Below, piece by piece: positions 27,115 through 36,038 of a DNA stretch of 45,732 nt (within the stretch, counting starts at the first letter, position 1; each line of letters starts with the position of its first letter). Below the pieces are notes generated by a model. That model ran no database searches. It saw only the letters and a list, made by a program, of their open reading frames with translations, and had not been told where the DNA came from. This DNA is from Methanocella sp. (lineage in GTDB: Archaea > Halobacteriota > Methanocellia > Methanocellales > Methanocellaceae): NCBI RefSeq assembly GCF_035506375.1, contig NZ_DATJPM010000032.1, forward strand, positions 1 to 45,732, written 5' to 3'. Made by a program: the position numbers and the translations under genes.

Positions 27115-27594
27115 CTAATGGAGTTTAAGGCAGATGGCTTCTTCGATAAGCTCTTCGTAAGGCCTCTCGTCGAGCCCGCCGACGAGCCTGCCCATCAGGC
27201 TTATCAGTGTCTTCCACTCATCTTTAGTGAATTTGGACTCGGACTCCTTGAGGTAATCCATCATCCGCTGGTGGTTCGTCTCGACCCACTGCCGGCCCGT
27301 GTCGGTCAGCTCGATATAGATATCCCGGCGGTCGCCCTGGTCGTGCACGCGCCTGACGAAGCCCTTTTTCTCAAGAAAGTCGATGTAGTGTGTGGCCGTA
27401 CTCTTGGTGACGCCGCTGATCCTGGCGATGTCCTGCATCTTCATCTCCCACCAGTAAGAGAGATAAAGAATGCCCGCGTACGTCTGGGAAAGCCCGTCCT
27501 TGCGGGTGCTGCCGATCATGATGCTCTCGGCGATGATCTGCAGGAGGACGACGGACTTTTCCATCCTCACGATGTCGGGTTCCTTATGGGCCAT
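27115..27594 (-). CDS. MarR family transcriptional regulator
   Basis: A winged-helix repressor of 159 residues. The DNA-binding region includes LSYWWEMKMQDIARISGVTK, STATHYIDFLEKKGFVRR and the wing DQGDRRDIYIELTDTGRQW, the typical D-x-R-D/R motif. The ligand is probably a phenolic or other toxic compound, inferred from the flanking exporters. The ATG lies three bases from a perfect palindrome, so the gene is autoregulated and nearly leaderless. It sits between two MFS genes on the same strand. Confidence 0.9.
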   Translation of the reverse strand: MAHKEPDIVRMEKSVVLLQIIAESIMIGSTRKDGLSQTYAGILYLSYWWEMKMQDIARISGVTKSTATHYIDFLEKKGFVRRVHDQGDRRDIYIELTDTGRQWVETNHQRMMDYLKESESKFTKDEWKTLISLMGRLVGGLDERPYEELIEEAICLKLH

Positions 27595-27596
27595 AA

Positions 27597-27616
27597 TAGT
27601 ACGAATTGTCGTACTA
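27597..27616 (-). promoter_or_regulatory. MarR operator at its own promoter
   Basis: Perfect 8-bp arms TAGTACGA and TCGTACTA around ATTG, directly upstream of the MarR ATG (27594). The minus-strand TATA-like CCTATAAGTAG is at about 27619-27629, so the site lies between TATA box and start codon, fitting repression. Confidence 0.82.
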
Positions 27617-27636
27617 CTACTTATAGGCTTTGCGGC

Positions 27637-28956
27637 CTATAGAAGCTTCGAGCCGATGCCCCTTATTTCCGGTAGCAGGAGCATCCCGGCAGCCATGACG
27701 ATGATGAGCAGGCCGCAGGCAGCAAACAGCTCGCCTACCCCGTATTTTATTAAAAATCCCGAGAGGGCCTGTGATACGGGTACGAGCCCGGTCGACGCGA
27801 GCATCGCCAGGCTCATGAGCCTGCCCATCATGGCCATCGGCGCGATCTTCTGGAGCATAGTGATGAGCATGATGGCGAGGAAACCGTTGAATATGCCCAG
27901 TATCGCCATGACGATACAGCCGATCCACGTCGACGTTATGGAGCCGACGATGATGATGCCGATGCCGAAGAGGGCGATGATGCCCATGGTCAGGTATCCC
28001 GTGATCGATGGCTTGGGCTTGATCGACATCGACGCGAGGATGCCCGCGAGATTCCCGCCGCCATAGGCGGACATCAGGAGGCCGAACGCGGCAGCTCCCT
28101 CGACAAGCCGGTCGTTGGCGATGACGGGAACTCCGACCAGGAACGGGCCGACAAACAGGAAATTGACCGCTGCCAGGACGACGAACAGGGCACGCAGTGT
28201 GGGGTCGCCGAAGACGAAGACGATCCCTTCCCTGATTGAGCCGATGATATCATCGTTTTTCGCAGTATTTCCCGCATCCACTTTCATCAGCCACAGGGTG
28301 GCCACCGACACGACGAACGTGAGCGCATCGATGGCAATGGCCAGCCCGATGCCTTCCATGGCCGACTTTGCGCCGCCAGCTGCGAAAAATGCGATGACGG
28401 CGCCGGCTAGCACCGGGCCGACGAAAAGGCTAAGCTGCGAGGTACCCTGGACCAGGGAATTCCCGGTCTGCAGCTCGTCCCGCGTGACGAGCTTCGGCAC
28501 GATGGACGAGGAAGCGGGAAGAAAGATGCCCGATATGGTGCCGAAGGCGAGGGCGTAAGCGTACAGCATCCACATCTCGACGTGGCCGTAGAGGATCAGG
28601 CCCGCGAGGGCGGCCGTTAGTACCAGGCGCCCGATGTCCGAGGCGAGCATGACGGTGCGCTGGGAGAAGCGGTCGGTCAATGCGCCGCCGACGAGCATGA
28701 AAATGGCACGGGGAATGCCCATCAGGGCGAGCACCAGCCCCAGGGCGACGGAGTCGCCCGTAAGCTGCAATACCAGCCATGGCAGGGCGATCATGTTGAA
28801 CTGGTCTCCGATGAGCGAGGTGCCCTGGCCGAGCCATAGCAGTATGAAGTTACGGTTTTTAAAAAGATTCGGCTTTTCCACAGTACTTTGAGCGGTCGCC
28901 TGGCTGGTACCCGGTTTTTCTATGTAGATCCTCTCCACACTTGATAAGTCTGCCAT
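27637..28956 (-). CDS. MFS transporter, 12-helix (MFS_3 / EntS-like exporter)
   Basis: About 12 membrane helices over 439 residues. The start FRNFILLWLGQGTSLIGDQF-like region (here FKNRNFILLWLGQGTSLIG), then LPWLVLQLTGDSVALGLVLA and GGALTDRFSQRTVMLASDIGR (motif A), are typical of the macrolide/siderophore-exporter-like MFS_3 group. ARTGELQ-type motif is replaced by PKLVTRDELQTGNSLVQGTSQ. It precedes the MarR gene by about 40 bases on the same strand. Its own promoter shares an AT-rich region with the divergent TMEM175 gene and has no MarR palindrome. Confidence 0.88.
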   Translation of the reverse strand: MADLSSVERIYIEKPGTSQATAQSTVEKPNLFKNRNFILLWLGQGTSLIGDQFNMIALPWLVLQLTGDSVALGLVLALMGIPRAIFMLVGGALTDRFSQRTVMLASDIGRLVLTAALAGLILYGHVEMWMLYAYALAFGTISGIFLPASSSIVPKLVTRDELQTGNSLVQGTSQLSLFVGPVLAGAVIAFFAAGGAKSAMEGIGLAIAIDALTFVVSVATLWLMKVDAGNTAKNDDIIGSIREGIVFVFGDPTLRALFVVLAAVNFLFVGPFLVGVPVIANDRLVEGAAAFGLLMSAYGGGNLAGILASMSIKPKPSITGYLTMGIIALFGIGIIIVGSITSTWIGCIVMAILGIFNGFLAIMLITMLQKIAPMAMMGRLMSLAMLASTGLVPVSQALSGFLIKYGVGELFAACGLLIIVMAAGMLLLPEIRGIGSKLL

Positions 28957-29041
28957 TAGCCTGTTACTAAATAACGATTTTGGATAGGGCGCCGGTAAAG
29001 TATATTATATGGGCCTGCCAGATATTTTTTGATTAGACCTC

Positions 29042-29707
29042 ATGAGCCAGGTAAAACAAAAGCTGCTGGTAGATAAGCCGGGATTGAACAGGGATAGCAT
29101 AGTACTATTCAGCGATGCCGTCTTTTCAATCGCCATTACGCTCCTCGTTCTCGATATCCGGCTGCCCGAGCTGCCAGTGGGCATTGCTGATATCAATCCG
29201 ATATTTCTCCAGAGCCTCGCCCAGACGCTCCCCAGGCTCCTGGGCTTTGCCATCAGCTTTTTCGTGATCGCCCTCTACTGGCGGGGCTATCATCGCATGG
29301 TCGGTTATTTCCATAGGTTTGATGGCACTATGCTCTTCATGAACATCGTTTTCCTTTTTATGATCGTCTTCATGCCCTTCCCAACCTCGATGATCGGCGA
29401 CTATGGCAGTAGCAGCAGCTACGTCGTCGTCTTCTACCAGGTCATCATGGCAATTACGTCGATCATCATGTCCGCCATGTGGTATTATGCAGTCCGGGGG
29501 CATCGACTGATAGACCCGTACCTCGACGGGAGGCTCGTCGGCATGGTCATGGCCCGGAACCTGATCCCGGCCGCCGTTTTCCTCTCCACGATACCGCTTG
29601 CCTTCGTTTCCCCGGTGCTGCCGGAGATATGCTGGCTCTCAATGTTGCCGCTCACATTTTTTGCGAAAAAATACTATGGCGTCGTGGACGCGCCGTTCTA
29701 CGAGTGA
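29042..29707 (+). CDS. TMEM175/DUF1211-type potassium channel-like membrane protein
   Basis: Prokaryotic TMEM175 proteins form tetrameric potassium channels with six helices per subunit. The hallmark first helix FSDAVFSIAITLLVLDIR (about residues 22-39) is present, with the expected F-S-D motif and Ile/Leu gate residues. Six hydrophobic segments are visible over 221 residues, which is family-typical. A TATA-like TATATTATAT (about 28998-29007) lies 35 bases before the ATG, allowing a very short leader. It begins a likely three-gene unit with the hydrolase and DUF362 genes. Confidence 0.85.
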   Translation: MSQVKQKLLVDKPGLNRDSIVLFSDAVFSIAITLLVLDIRLPELPVGIADINPIFLQSLAQTLPRLLGFAISFFVIALYWRGYHRMVGYFHRFDGTMLFMNIVFLFMIVFMPFPTSMIGDYGSSSSYVVVFYQVIMAITSIIMSAMWYYAVRGHRLIDPYLDGRLVGMVMARNLIPAAVFLSTIPLAFVSPVLPEICWLSMLPLTFFAKKYYGVVDAPFYE

Positions 29708-29762
29708 GCACAATAAGGATTTAAGGCTTAACATCAATAATAAAGTAGAGGAGGCTTATGGA

Positions 29763-30401
29763 TTGAAGCTCAAGTGGTTAGGCCATTCTTGTTTTCTTTT
29801 GACGTCCTCGAAGGGCGTCCGCGTGCTCATGGACCCGTATGATGAGATGATAGGCAAGGCAGTGCCGGATACGGAGGCCGACATCGTCACTGTCAGCCAC
29901 CAGCACGGGGACCATAATTATGTTAAGGCCGTAAAGGGGCCCTATACGCTGGTCGATAAGACGGGCACTTTCAAAAAGGGCGGCATCGAGATCAAGGGCA
30001 TACAGACAGCCCATGACGCGTCCGGTGGCTCCCAGCGGGGCAAGAACATCATCTTCAAGGTAGATATCGATGGCATCAGCGTCTGCCACTGCGGCGACCT
30101 GGGGCACCTGCTGACGGCGGAACAGGTTAAAGATATCGGCCGCGTTGACGTGCTGCTTTTGCCGGTCGGCGGGTTCTTCACCATCGATGCGAAGACCGCG
30201 GCAGAGGTCGGGAAGCAGCTCAAGTCCCCGGTAATAATACCGATGCACTACAACACGGGCGGCATTAAGCTGCCCATCAAGGGCGTCGAGCCGTTCATCG
30301 AGGCCATGGGCGGGGCGAAAAAGCTCGGCACAAGCGAGGTCGAGCTTGATGCCGGCGGGCTGTCGAGGCACTCCGGCGCTGTCATATTAAGCCTGGAGTA
30401 A
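29763..30401 (+). CDS. Metallo-beta-lactamase-fold hydrolase (UPF0173/UlaG-like)
   Basis: The metal motif HxHxDH is HQHGDH within IVTVSHQHGDHNYV. Further ligands are H in IQTAHDASGG, D in CHCGDLGHLL, and H in IIPMHYNTGG, the set for a two-metal site. The family includes UlaG and predicted Zn-dependent hydrolases of unknown substrate. The start is a TTG at 29763: GAGGAGG lies nine bases upstream and the first strand, LKLKWLGHSCFLL, begins there. The longer frame starting at 29598 lies inside the TMEM175 gene and is not real. 212 residues. Confidence 0.85.
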   Translation: MKLKWLGHSCFLLTSSKGVRVLMDPYDEMIGKAVPDTEADIVTVSHQHGDHNYVKAVKGPYTLVDKTGTFKKGGIEIKGIQTAHDASGGSQRGKNIIFKVDIDGISVCHCGDLGHLLTAEQVKDIGRVDVLLLPVGGFFTIDAKTAAEVGKQLKSPVIIPMHYNTGGIKLPIKGVEPFIEAMGGAKKLGTSEVELDAGGLSRHSGAVILSLE

Positions 30402-30417
30402 AAAGTGATGATCTGAC

Positions 30418-31611
30418 ATGGATAAAAACGCTAAAACCGTATCGATTGTGCGCTGCGAGGAGTATGGCAGAAGCCGCGTATATGAAGCGGTGAAAAAAGC
30501 TATCGGGACGCTCGGAGGGGTCGGGCAGTTCGTATCGCCCGGCCAGAGTGTTTTTCTCAAGATCAATATGCTCCAGGGATCGGCGCCCGACACCTGCATA
30601 GCTACCCACCCGGACGTTGTCTATGCCGTCGCCCGCCTGCTCAAGGAGCACGGCTGCCGTGTCGTCATGGGCGACAGCCCGGGATCAGGGCTCCCGTATA
30701 CGAAGAGCGTGCTCAAAAAGGCATATGCCGTATCCGGATTTGAGGAGGTATCGGAAGAGCTGGGAATACCCCTGAACTATGACACTGGCTTTGAAGGCGT
30801 CATGGCGCCCTCGGGCAGGCTGATGAAGCGCTTTTCCATCATCAAGCCGGCCATCGAGGCGGACGCGATCGTCGTCGTATCGAAGGCAAAGACACACTCG
30901 CTGACCAACCTTAGCGGGGCGGCGAAGAACATCTTCGGGCTAATACCCGGACTGGACAAGCCGGTCTACCACGCGAACTTCCAGAACGCGGACGATTTCA
31001 GCCGTGTCATGATCGACCTGAACGAGGTGGCGAAGCCGAAGCTCCAGGTCATGGACGCGATCATGGGCATGGAGGGCGACGGCCCCCACAGCGGCACGCC
31101 CCGGAAGATCGGAGCCGTGCTGGCGAGCGGGGACTACAGCGCCATCGACGTGGCGACGGCCAGGCTCATGTCGCTGGACCTCCGGAGAATACCGACGCTC
31201 ATGGCTGCCATAGAAAGAGGATACTTAAAAGAGGACTTCAGCGACGTGGCCGTCGTCGGCGATGCCCTGGAAAGCCTCACCGTAAAAGACTACAAATGCC
31301 CGTCCACTTTCGCAGGCACCAGCTTGAGCAGCACTGGCCACAATAAGGGTCTGACGAGAGTTGCGTCAATGGTGAAGGAAATGGCGCTTCGGCCGCGCAT
31401 CATCAAGGGCAAATGCGTTGGCTGCATGAAGTGCATGCGCAGTTGCCCGGTGAAGGCCATTACCGTCGTCAATAAAAAGCCTTCTATAGACTATAATAAA
31501 TGCATCCGCTGCTATTGCTGCCACGAGATGTGCGACGACCACGCCATCGTCCTCGAAAGGAGCCTCAAAGGAAAAGTCATAATGACTGTCATGAGCCTGA
31601 GAGCGAAATAA
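30418..31611 (+). CDS. DUF362 protein with two 4Fe-4S ferredoxin clusters
   Basis: The DUF362 domain (about 1-310) shows VFLKINMLQGSAPD, ATHPDVVYAVARLL, VVMGDSPGSG, and VVVSKAKTHSLTNLSGAAKNIFGLIPG. A 2[4Fe-4S] ferredoxin domain follows with CVGCMKCMRSCP and CIRCYCCHEMC, eight cysteines in the standard spacing with one extra. Such proteins are common in methanogens and anaerobes; the function is not settled, electron transfer to an unknown acceptor being the usual guess. It follows the hydrolase by 16 bases. A hairpin with a GTAA loop (31613-31628) lies right after the stop. Confidence 0.88.
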   Translation: MDKNAKTVSIVRCEEYGRSRVYEAVKKAIGTLGGVGQFVSPGQSVFLKINMLQGSAPDTCIATHPDVVYAVARLLKEHGCRVVMGDSPGSGLPYTKSVLKKAYAVSGFEEVSEELGIPLNYDTGFEGVMAPSGRLMKRFSIIKPAIEADAIVVVSKAKTHSLTNLSGAAKNIFGLIPGLDKPVYHANFQNADDFSRVMIDLNEVAKPKLQVMDAIMGMEGDGPHSGTPRKIGAVLASGDYSAIDVATARLMSLDLRRIPTLMAAIERGYLKEDFSDVAVVGDALESLTVKDYKCPSTFAGTSLSSTGHNKGLTRVASMVKEMALRPRIIKGKCVGCMKCMRSCPVKAITVVNKKPSIDYNKCIRCYCCHEMCDDHAIVLERSLKGKVIMTVMSLRAK

Positions 31612-31612
31612 T

Positions 31613-31628
31613 GCTGCCGTAAGGCAGC
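31613..31628 (+). terminator. Stable hairpin after the DUF362 gene
   Basis: GCTGCC (31613-31618) and GGCAGC (31623-31628) close on GTAA, a GNRA-type tetraloop. No T-run follows at once, so this may be a 3'-end stabiliser instead of a terminator. Confidence 0.4.
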
Positions 31629-31725
31629 CCTGCCATGCCTTAAAATTCATTAAAAATCGCCCCAGCTATAAATAATAGCTTTTTTATATTATTTTATAGA
31701 GTTGTAAGTTCGAGGAGGGTAGGAT

Positions 31726-32397
31726 ATACCATCGATCGAGAGCTATCTTTGCGCGGGCGAAAAAGTCGTCTATTCACTGGCCAGGAGAACACTATTGGGC
31801 AGCGAAGAGCTGGCGGCGACGGACAGGCGCATCATACACGTGCGTAACGGGCAGTGCCGGGACATCGGCTACGGATTCCTGACGTCGATCCAGAACGGCT
31901 GGTCCATTGACTGGAAGTGGGGCAAGAGGGCAATGTACGCGATCCTGGCATCGATCATATTCGCCTGTATCGGCCTCGCCCTGCCCGCACTTGTCGCTCA
32001 GGGAGCGAATAGCCTGTCAGAATATACCAATTCGCTCGTAGGCCAGATCACATCGGCCACCATTCCTCCGGCATACCAGGGTTCCGGAGGCTTTGACTAT
32101 AGCCTGATGCCTGGTATGCAGAGCATTTCGTCCGTGGCCGATTTTTCGGGCCCCGCCGGGGCGATCGGTACGGCTATTGGGAGCGCTTTCACGGATTTAA
32201 CGATCCTGGCTGTCGCCCTTTCCGTGCTATCTTTACTGGCGTTCTTCATTCAGATAAAAAGAGTACTGGTATTGACAACGCTCATGGATAAGGACGTATT
32301 CTACTATGGTCGTGGGCAGGAGAGAAACGTCGTAGAGCTAATAAAAATTTTAAGGGCCGAATCCATGATAAAAAACCCACTATTCAAAAAGACATAG
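31726..32397 (+). CDS. PH-like (YokE/bPH) membrane protein, probable ATA start
   Basis: The N-terminal part, CAGEKVVYSLARRTLLGSEE then LAATDRRIIHVRNGQCRDIG, looks like the bacterial PH-type domain in which a short lipid/protein-binding barrel precedes membrane helices. Two helices follow (about 62-82 and 157-180), flanking an extracellular Ser/Gly/Pro-rich loop, then a basic tail. A GGAGG at 31714-31718 is seven bases before an ATA at 31726; an in-frame TAG lies just before it, and the next accepted start (TTG at 31795) would delete 23 residues of the conserved domain. I therefore propose the ATA start, or an assembly/true mutation of ATG. Confidence 0.6.
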   Translation: MPSIESYLCAGEKVVYSLARRTLLGSEELAATDRRIIHVRNGQCRDIGYGFLTSIQNGWSIDWKWGKRAMYAILASIIFACIGLALPALVAQGANSLSEYTNSLVGQITSATIPPAYQGSGGFDYSLMPGMQSISSVADFSGPAGAIGTAIGSAFTDLTILAVALSVLSLLAFFIQIKRVLVLTTLMDKDVFYYGRGQERNVVELIKILRAESMIKNPLFKKT

Positions 32398-32523
32398 AGC
32401 CCGACTTATTATTAATATTTATTTAGAAGTCTAATATAGGAGTGCTAAGTCCGTACCAACATACGCTACAATATTCACATATATTTTTTATTATGCAATC
32501 TTATTTCGACTAGGGGATAGATA

Positions 32524-33207
32524 GTGCAGAGACAAAAGATAAAAATAGCATTGGCTCTCTTTCTCGTGGCTTCCCTTATGCTCGTATCAGTCGCGGCCGT
32601 GGCGTCGCATGATGCGAACGTAAAGGCGTTCCACTGGGGAGGCAAAAAGAACTGGGACGTCGATACCGTGTACCATACGATCCAGGTGACCGGTATGACG
32701 GGCAATTCAGTGACCTTCAACATCCTGAGCTCGGCGGTGAAGGATAAGTCCGGTAACGTGACGACCATGAACTACACGACGCCCGTCGCGGTCCAGTACT
32801 ACTTCTCGAACGATACGGCCGTCGTCTCAAAGACGAAAATGGGCATGAAGGACAGGACGGGAGGCGGACACCACCGGCCGCCGACGGTAAGCTACAACGA
32901 CGCTAAGATCAATGTCGCCGGAGGCTCGGCCGTGATCGCGGCGAAGGGCATCAGCATGAAGCGGCTCGATAATAACTCCACGCAGATACAGTTCTCGGCC
33001 TTCTCCGTGTACCTGCCCGACGGCACGGGTAAATCCTATAAGCTGGATACGCCCGTCACGGCTATAAAGTCCAGGGCCGACCGTACGGTGAAAATAACGG
33101 GTAACGCGCAGTTCCGGGCCGACCTGCAGGACGCCTTAAAGGGCGGGACGAAGTTCCCGGCGAATGCTGCGCCCGTACCGCTGAAGACCATAGACTCGAA
33201 AATATAA
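32524..33207 (+). CDS. Secreted protein of unknown function
   Basis: A signal peptide (about 1-27, IALALFLVASLMLVSVAAVA then SHD) precedes an all-beta-looking domain with repeated Val/Thr/Asn-rich strands (DTVYHTIQVTGMTGNSVTFN, TTMNYTTPVAVQYYF). The segment QIQFSAFSVYLPDGTGKSYK resembles the folded domain of the large exported protein at 10911. The start is GTG at 32524, preceded by AGGGGAT. No catalytic motif or anchor is visible, so it is probably released or held by the cell wall. Confidence 0.6.
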   Translation: MQRQKIKIALALFLVASLMLVSVAAVASHDANVKAFHWGGKKNWDVDTVYHTIQVTGMTGNSVTFNILSSAVKDKSGNVTTMNYTTPVAVQYYFSNDTAVVSKTKMGMKDRTGGGHHRPPTVSYNDAKINVAGGSAVIAAKGISMKRLDNNSTQIQFSAFSVYLPDGTGKSYKLDTPVTAIKSRADRTVKITGNAQFRADLQDALKGGTKFPANAAPVPLKTIDSKI

Positions 33208-33220
33208 GAAAGAATTTCGA

Positions 33221-33246
33221 GGGGCTGACCGGACCTTGCCAGCCCC
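33221..33246. terminator. Hairpin between convergent genes
   Basis: GGGGCTG (33221-33227) with CAGCCCC (33240-33246) lies between the stops at 33207 and 33257. On the plus strand a T-rich run (TTTAATTTTTTA) follows about ten bases later, so it suits the secreted-protein gene best. Confidence 0.6.
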
Positions 33247-33256
33247 TTGATATACT

Positions 33257-34069
33257 TTAATTTTTTATCACGGGGCTTACTTCTTTCTTTTCCAGGGGCC
33301 ACTTTACAACGCCCGGGCCCATGTCCTTCATCATATTCAGCGCGATGCCGACAATCGCCTTTGCGGCGGACGCCATTACCGGGTTTATCTTTGTATCGTA
33401 GAAGTAGTCCTTGCCGCTATAGAACTCGAAATCCGCGGGCAGCCACTCCTTACATTCTATGCCGACCCGCTGCTGGATGAGGAAGCGCATATACTCGCGG
33501 AACATGGGCGAGGGCAGGGACGTGTCCAGGCAGGCCCGGTAGAATTTATTCGCTGCAATGTTGATCGCCTTTTCCTTCTTTGCCACGGCGCCGATGGTCT
33601 GCGGCCAGGGGGGCGTGCCCGCGCCCAGCTCGTGTACAACCCGGGCGCCGCCGAGGGCGATGCGCATGGCGGAAAGCGTCTCGTTGAGGCCGGCGCCGCC
33701 GGAATTGGCCACGAGCAGCACCTTCTGCCGAAAAAATCTTAAGCGGTGGTTCGTGTAGGCGAAGCGGTCCATGAAGTTCTTCATGAGCCAGCTCACGTTC
33801 TGCACGTAGCCGGGGGACGAGAGGATGATCCCGTCTGCCTCGAGCATCTTTTTCTCTATATCGGCCCGTGTGTCCTTGAGCGGGCACTTATCCTCGCCCT
33901 TTGAGACACAGTTAAAACAGCCGATGCAGGGCTTCAGGTCCGCGTCCTTCAGGAACAGGTACTCGAACTCCACGGGGCCTATGGCCTTCATTTGTTCCTC
34001 GATGAGCCTTACTACCTTGTATCCGGCGCCCCGGCCCCGGGGGCTGCCCATAATAGCCATTACTTTCAT
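33257..34069 (-). CDS. Iron-sulfur flavoprotein / NAD(P)H-dependent FMN reductase family
   Basis: A flavodoxin-like fold: MKVMAIMGSPRGRGAGYKVV is the first strand and FMN-phosphate loop, and SSPGYVQNVSWLMKNFMDRF the second flavin region. Between them is CIGCFNCVSKGEDKCPLKD, a C-x2-C-x2-C-x?-C pattern as in Isf-type proteins, though similar cysteines in this family do not always bind a cluster. The C-terminal about 100 residues are extra relative to short members (YMRFLIQQRVGIECKEW and onward). Likely an electron-transfer or quinone/disulfide reductase. GGAG lies eight bases before the ATG. Confidence 0.8.
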   Translation of the reverse strand: MKVMAIMGSPRGRGAGYKVVRLIEEQMKAIGPVEFEYLFLKDADLKPCIGCFNCVSKGEDKCPLKDTRADIEKKMLEADGIILSSPGYVQNVSWLMKNFMDRFAYTNHRLRFFRQKVLLVANSGGAGLNETLSAMRIALGGARVVHELGAGTPPWPQTIGAVAKKEKAINIAANKFYRACLDTSLPSPMFREYMRFLIQQRVGIECKEWLPADFEFYSGKDYFYDTKINPVMASAAKAIVGIALNMMKDMGPGVVKWPLEKKEVSPVIKN

Positions 34070-34229
34070 GCTTATACTCCGGGAGTCATTCTCAGCTTTT
34101 CCATGTTAAGGAGCCATATATAGAAATCTTTTCGCCTGAGGGAAAAACGCGGCGAAGCGCCCCCCGCATTGTCTTATTCGGCGCACGTAGTTATGAACAC
34201 ACGGCCACAAGCACAATTGAGGTTATCAT

Positions 34230-34475
34230 ATGCCGGAGAAAAAGAGCGAGAACAAAGGCGATATAACCGTCGGGGAGGCCGGCCGTAAGGGAGGAGAGAG
34301 GACGGCCGAATCCCATGGAAAAGAGTTCTACGAGGAGATAGGGCGGAAGGGCGGAGAGAAGACGGCGAAGACCCACGGCCACGAGTTCTACAAGCAGATC
34401 GGGCATAAGGGCGGTGAAAAAGGCGGGCAAAAAGTGAAGAGTCTGATCGAAAAAGGAAAAGGAACCGAGGATTAA
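34230..34475 (+). CDS. KGG-repeat stress protein
   Basis: An 81-residue, highly hydrophilic protein with three to four copies of the KGG unit: EAGRKGGERTAESHGKEFYE, EIGRKGGEKTAKTHGHEFYK and QIGHKGGEKGGQKV. This is the YciG/LEA-like stress-induced bacterial acidophilic repeat (Pfam KGG). Members accumulate under stress and are thought to protect proteins or be disordered; exact function is unknown. GAGG lies seven bases before the ATG. It faces the sensor kinase gene with six bases between the stops. Confidence 0.88.
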   Translation: MPEKKSENKGDITVGEAGRKGGERTAESHGKEFYEEIGRKGGEKTAKTHGHEFYKQIGHKGGEKGGQKVKSLIEKGKGTED

Positions 34476-34481
34476 AGGTGA

Positions 34482-36038
34482 TCACTGGCCGCTGGCGGGC
34501 AGCAAGACCACGAAACGGCACCCCTTAGTGTAGTCGCCCTCAACGCGGTCCTCGACCCAGAACCTTCCCCCGTAATCGTCGACGAGCATCTTTGTCAAAC
34601 AGAGGCCGAAGCCTTTACCCCTGGCCCTCGTTGTCGCCAGGTTCAGGCGGTCGAAGAGCGATTTTTTCAGGCCATCGGGGATGCCCGGCCCGTTGTCCTC
34701 GATCACCACTTTGCAATAGACCTTACCACTCTGGACCAGCTTATCGGCGCTGATGCTGATGGCGAGGGCGCCCCGGGAATGCTTGATCGAGTTGCCCACG
34801 AGGCTCATAAATACGTCCTTTAAAAGCTCGTTCGCGCTCACGAAGAACCGGCCCGAAGGCGCATAAACGATGGATATGTCCCGACCTTGAACATCGTTGA
34901 ACCCGGCGACGACCTCACCCATGATCGCGTCCAGGTCCTGGGGCGACATACAGTAAAAGCCGGCCTTTCCCCTCTGGAGCTTACGTACGCTGTCGATGAG
35001 GTGCGAGCTGTTCTGGAGCGACTCGTACGCCTTATCCAGCAGCTCCACGTTCTCGGCGCTGAGCGAGCCTTCCTGTCTCAGGATATCCCGGGCCAGCTCC
35101 AGGAAGCCCATGGTGATCTGGTTCATGTTATTGATGTCATGCCCCATAAGGTCGACGTACAGCTCCGCATCGTTCTTGGCGAGCAGCAGTGCCTCGTCGG
35201 CGAGCTTACGCTCGGATATGTCCTGGAGCGTGCCATAGATCTGGACGGGCTCGCCGTCCTCGAAGACGACTTCGCCCACGTCACGGATGATCCGCTTCTC
35301 GCCGTTGCGGCCTATGATCCGGTACTCGATATCGATGGGCATGTTACCCTGCAGGGAGGCGGTAATGGCGCCCATGACTATGTCCCGGTCATCCGGGTGG
35401 ACGAGCTCTATAAAGGTCGCGTAATCGACGGGGAACTCCTGCGGCCTGGCCCCGAAGATCCGGTAGTTCTCATCGGACCACTTGAGGCGGCCCGTCCTCA
35501 GGTCCCAGGACCAGCTGCCGATATGAGCGAGCTCCTGGGCCTTTGCCAGGAAAGTCGCGCTTTCCCGGAGCTCGTCCTCCATGCGCCGGCTTTCGCTGAT
35601 ATCCTCCAGCATGCGTACGGCGAACTGGAATTTGCCATCTGCCCCCTTCATGGCCGATACAGTCAGGCGTCCCCATACTAAGCTCCCATCCTTCCTGATG
35701 TAGCGCTTTTCGAGGCGGTAATGGTCGATCTGGCCCTCGACCAGGGCTCCGTACATCTCGACGTCCTTCTCGGCGTCAACGGGATACGTGAATTCGGAAA
35801 AGTCCATGCCCTGCAGCTCGCCAGGACTATAGCCGAGAAAATTTTGTAGCGCGAGGTTGCTGTCGATGAGGCGGCGGTCCGGCCCGGAGATAGAGATCCC
35901 GATGGCGGCATTATCGAAGACTGCCTTGAACTTGGCCTCGCTTTCTATGAGGGCGGCCTCGGCGGTCTTATGCCGGATTTTTTTTTCGGACATATCGCCC
36001 TCACGGAGCCTTGAATTAATGTCATCATCGCCAGCCAT
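34482..36038 (-). CDS. PAS sensor histidine kinase (soluble)
   Basis: Two PAS domains are visible: about 35-150 (FKAVFDNAAIGISISG to DISESRR) and about 165-285 (ELAHIGSWSWDLRTGRLKW to DISERK). The dimerisation segment is YVDLMGHDINNMNQITMGF, with His in an H-box-like place (about 300). The HATPase domain (about 395-515) has GNSIKHSRG (N box), EDNGPGIPDG (G1) and GKGFGLCLTKMLV (G2). No membrane helix or receiver domain is seen, so it is cytoplasmic and may talk to other kinases. The start at 36038 is preferred because the TATA box (about 36081-36090) is too close to the first ATG at 36074. Confidence 0.88.
   Translation of the reverse strand: MAGDDDINSRLREGDMSEKKIRHKTAEAALIESEAKFKAVFDNAAIGISISGPDRRLIDSNLALQNFLGYSPGELQGMDFSEFTYPVDAEKDVEMYGALVEGQIDHYRLEKRYIRKDGSLVWGRLTVSAMKGADGKFQFAVRMLEDISESRRMEDELRESATFLAKAQELAHIGSWSWDLRTGRLKWSDENYRIFGARPQEFPVDYATFIELVHPDDRDIVMGAITASLQGNMPIDIEYRIIGRNGEKRIIRDVGEVVFEDGEPVQIYGTLQDISERKLADEALLLAKNDAELYVDLMGHDINNMNQITMGFLELARDILRQEGSLSAENVELLDKAYESLQNSSHLIDSVRKLQRGKAGFYCMSPQDLDAIMGEVVAGFNDVQGRDISIVYAPSGRFFVSANELLKDVFMSLVGNSIKHSRGALAISISADKLVQSGKVYCKVVIEDNGPGIPDGLKKSLFDRLNLATTRARGKGFGLCLTKMLVDDYGGRFWVEDRVEGDYTKGCRFVVLLPASGQ

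Noticed and set aside
27088..27642. Plus-strand frame opposite the MarR gene
   Set aside because: Antisense shadow; the MarR frame has a full winged-helix pattern and an operator.
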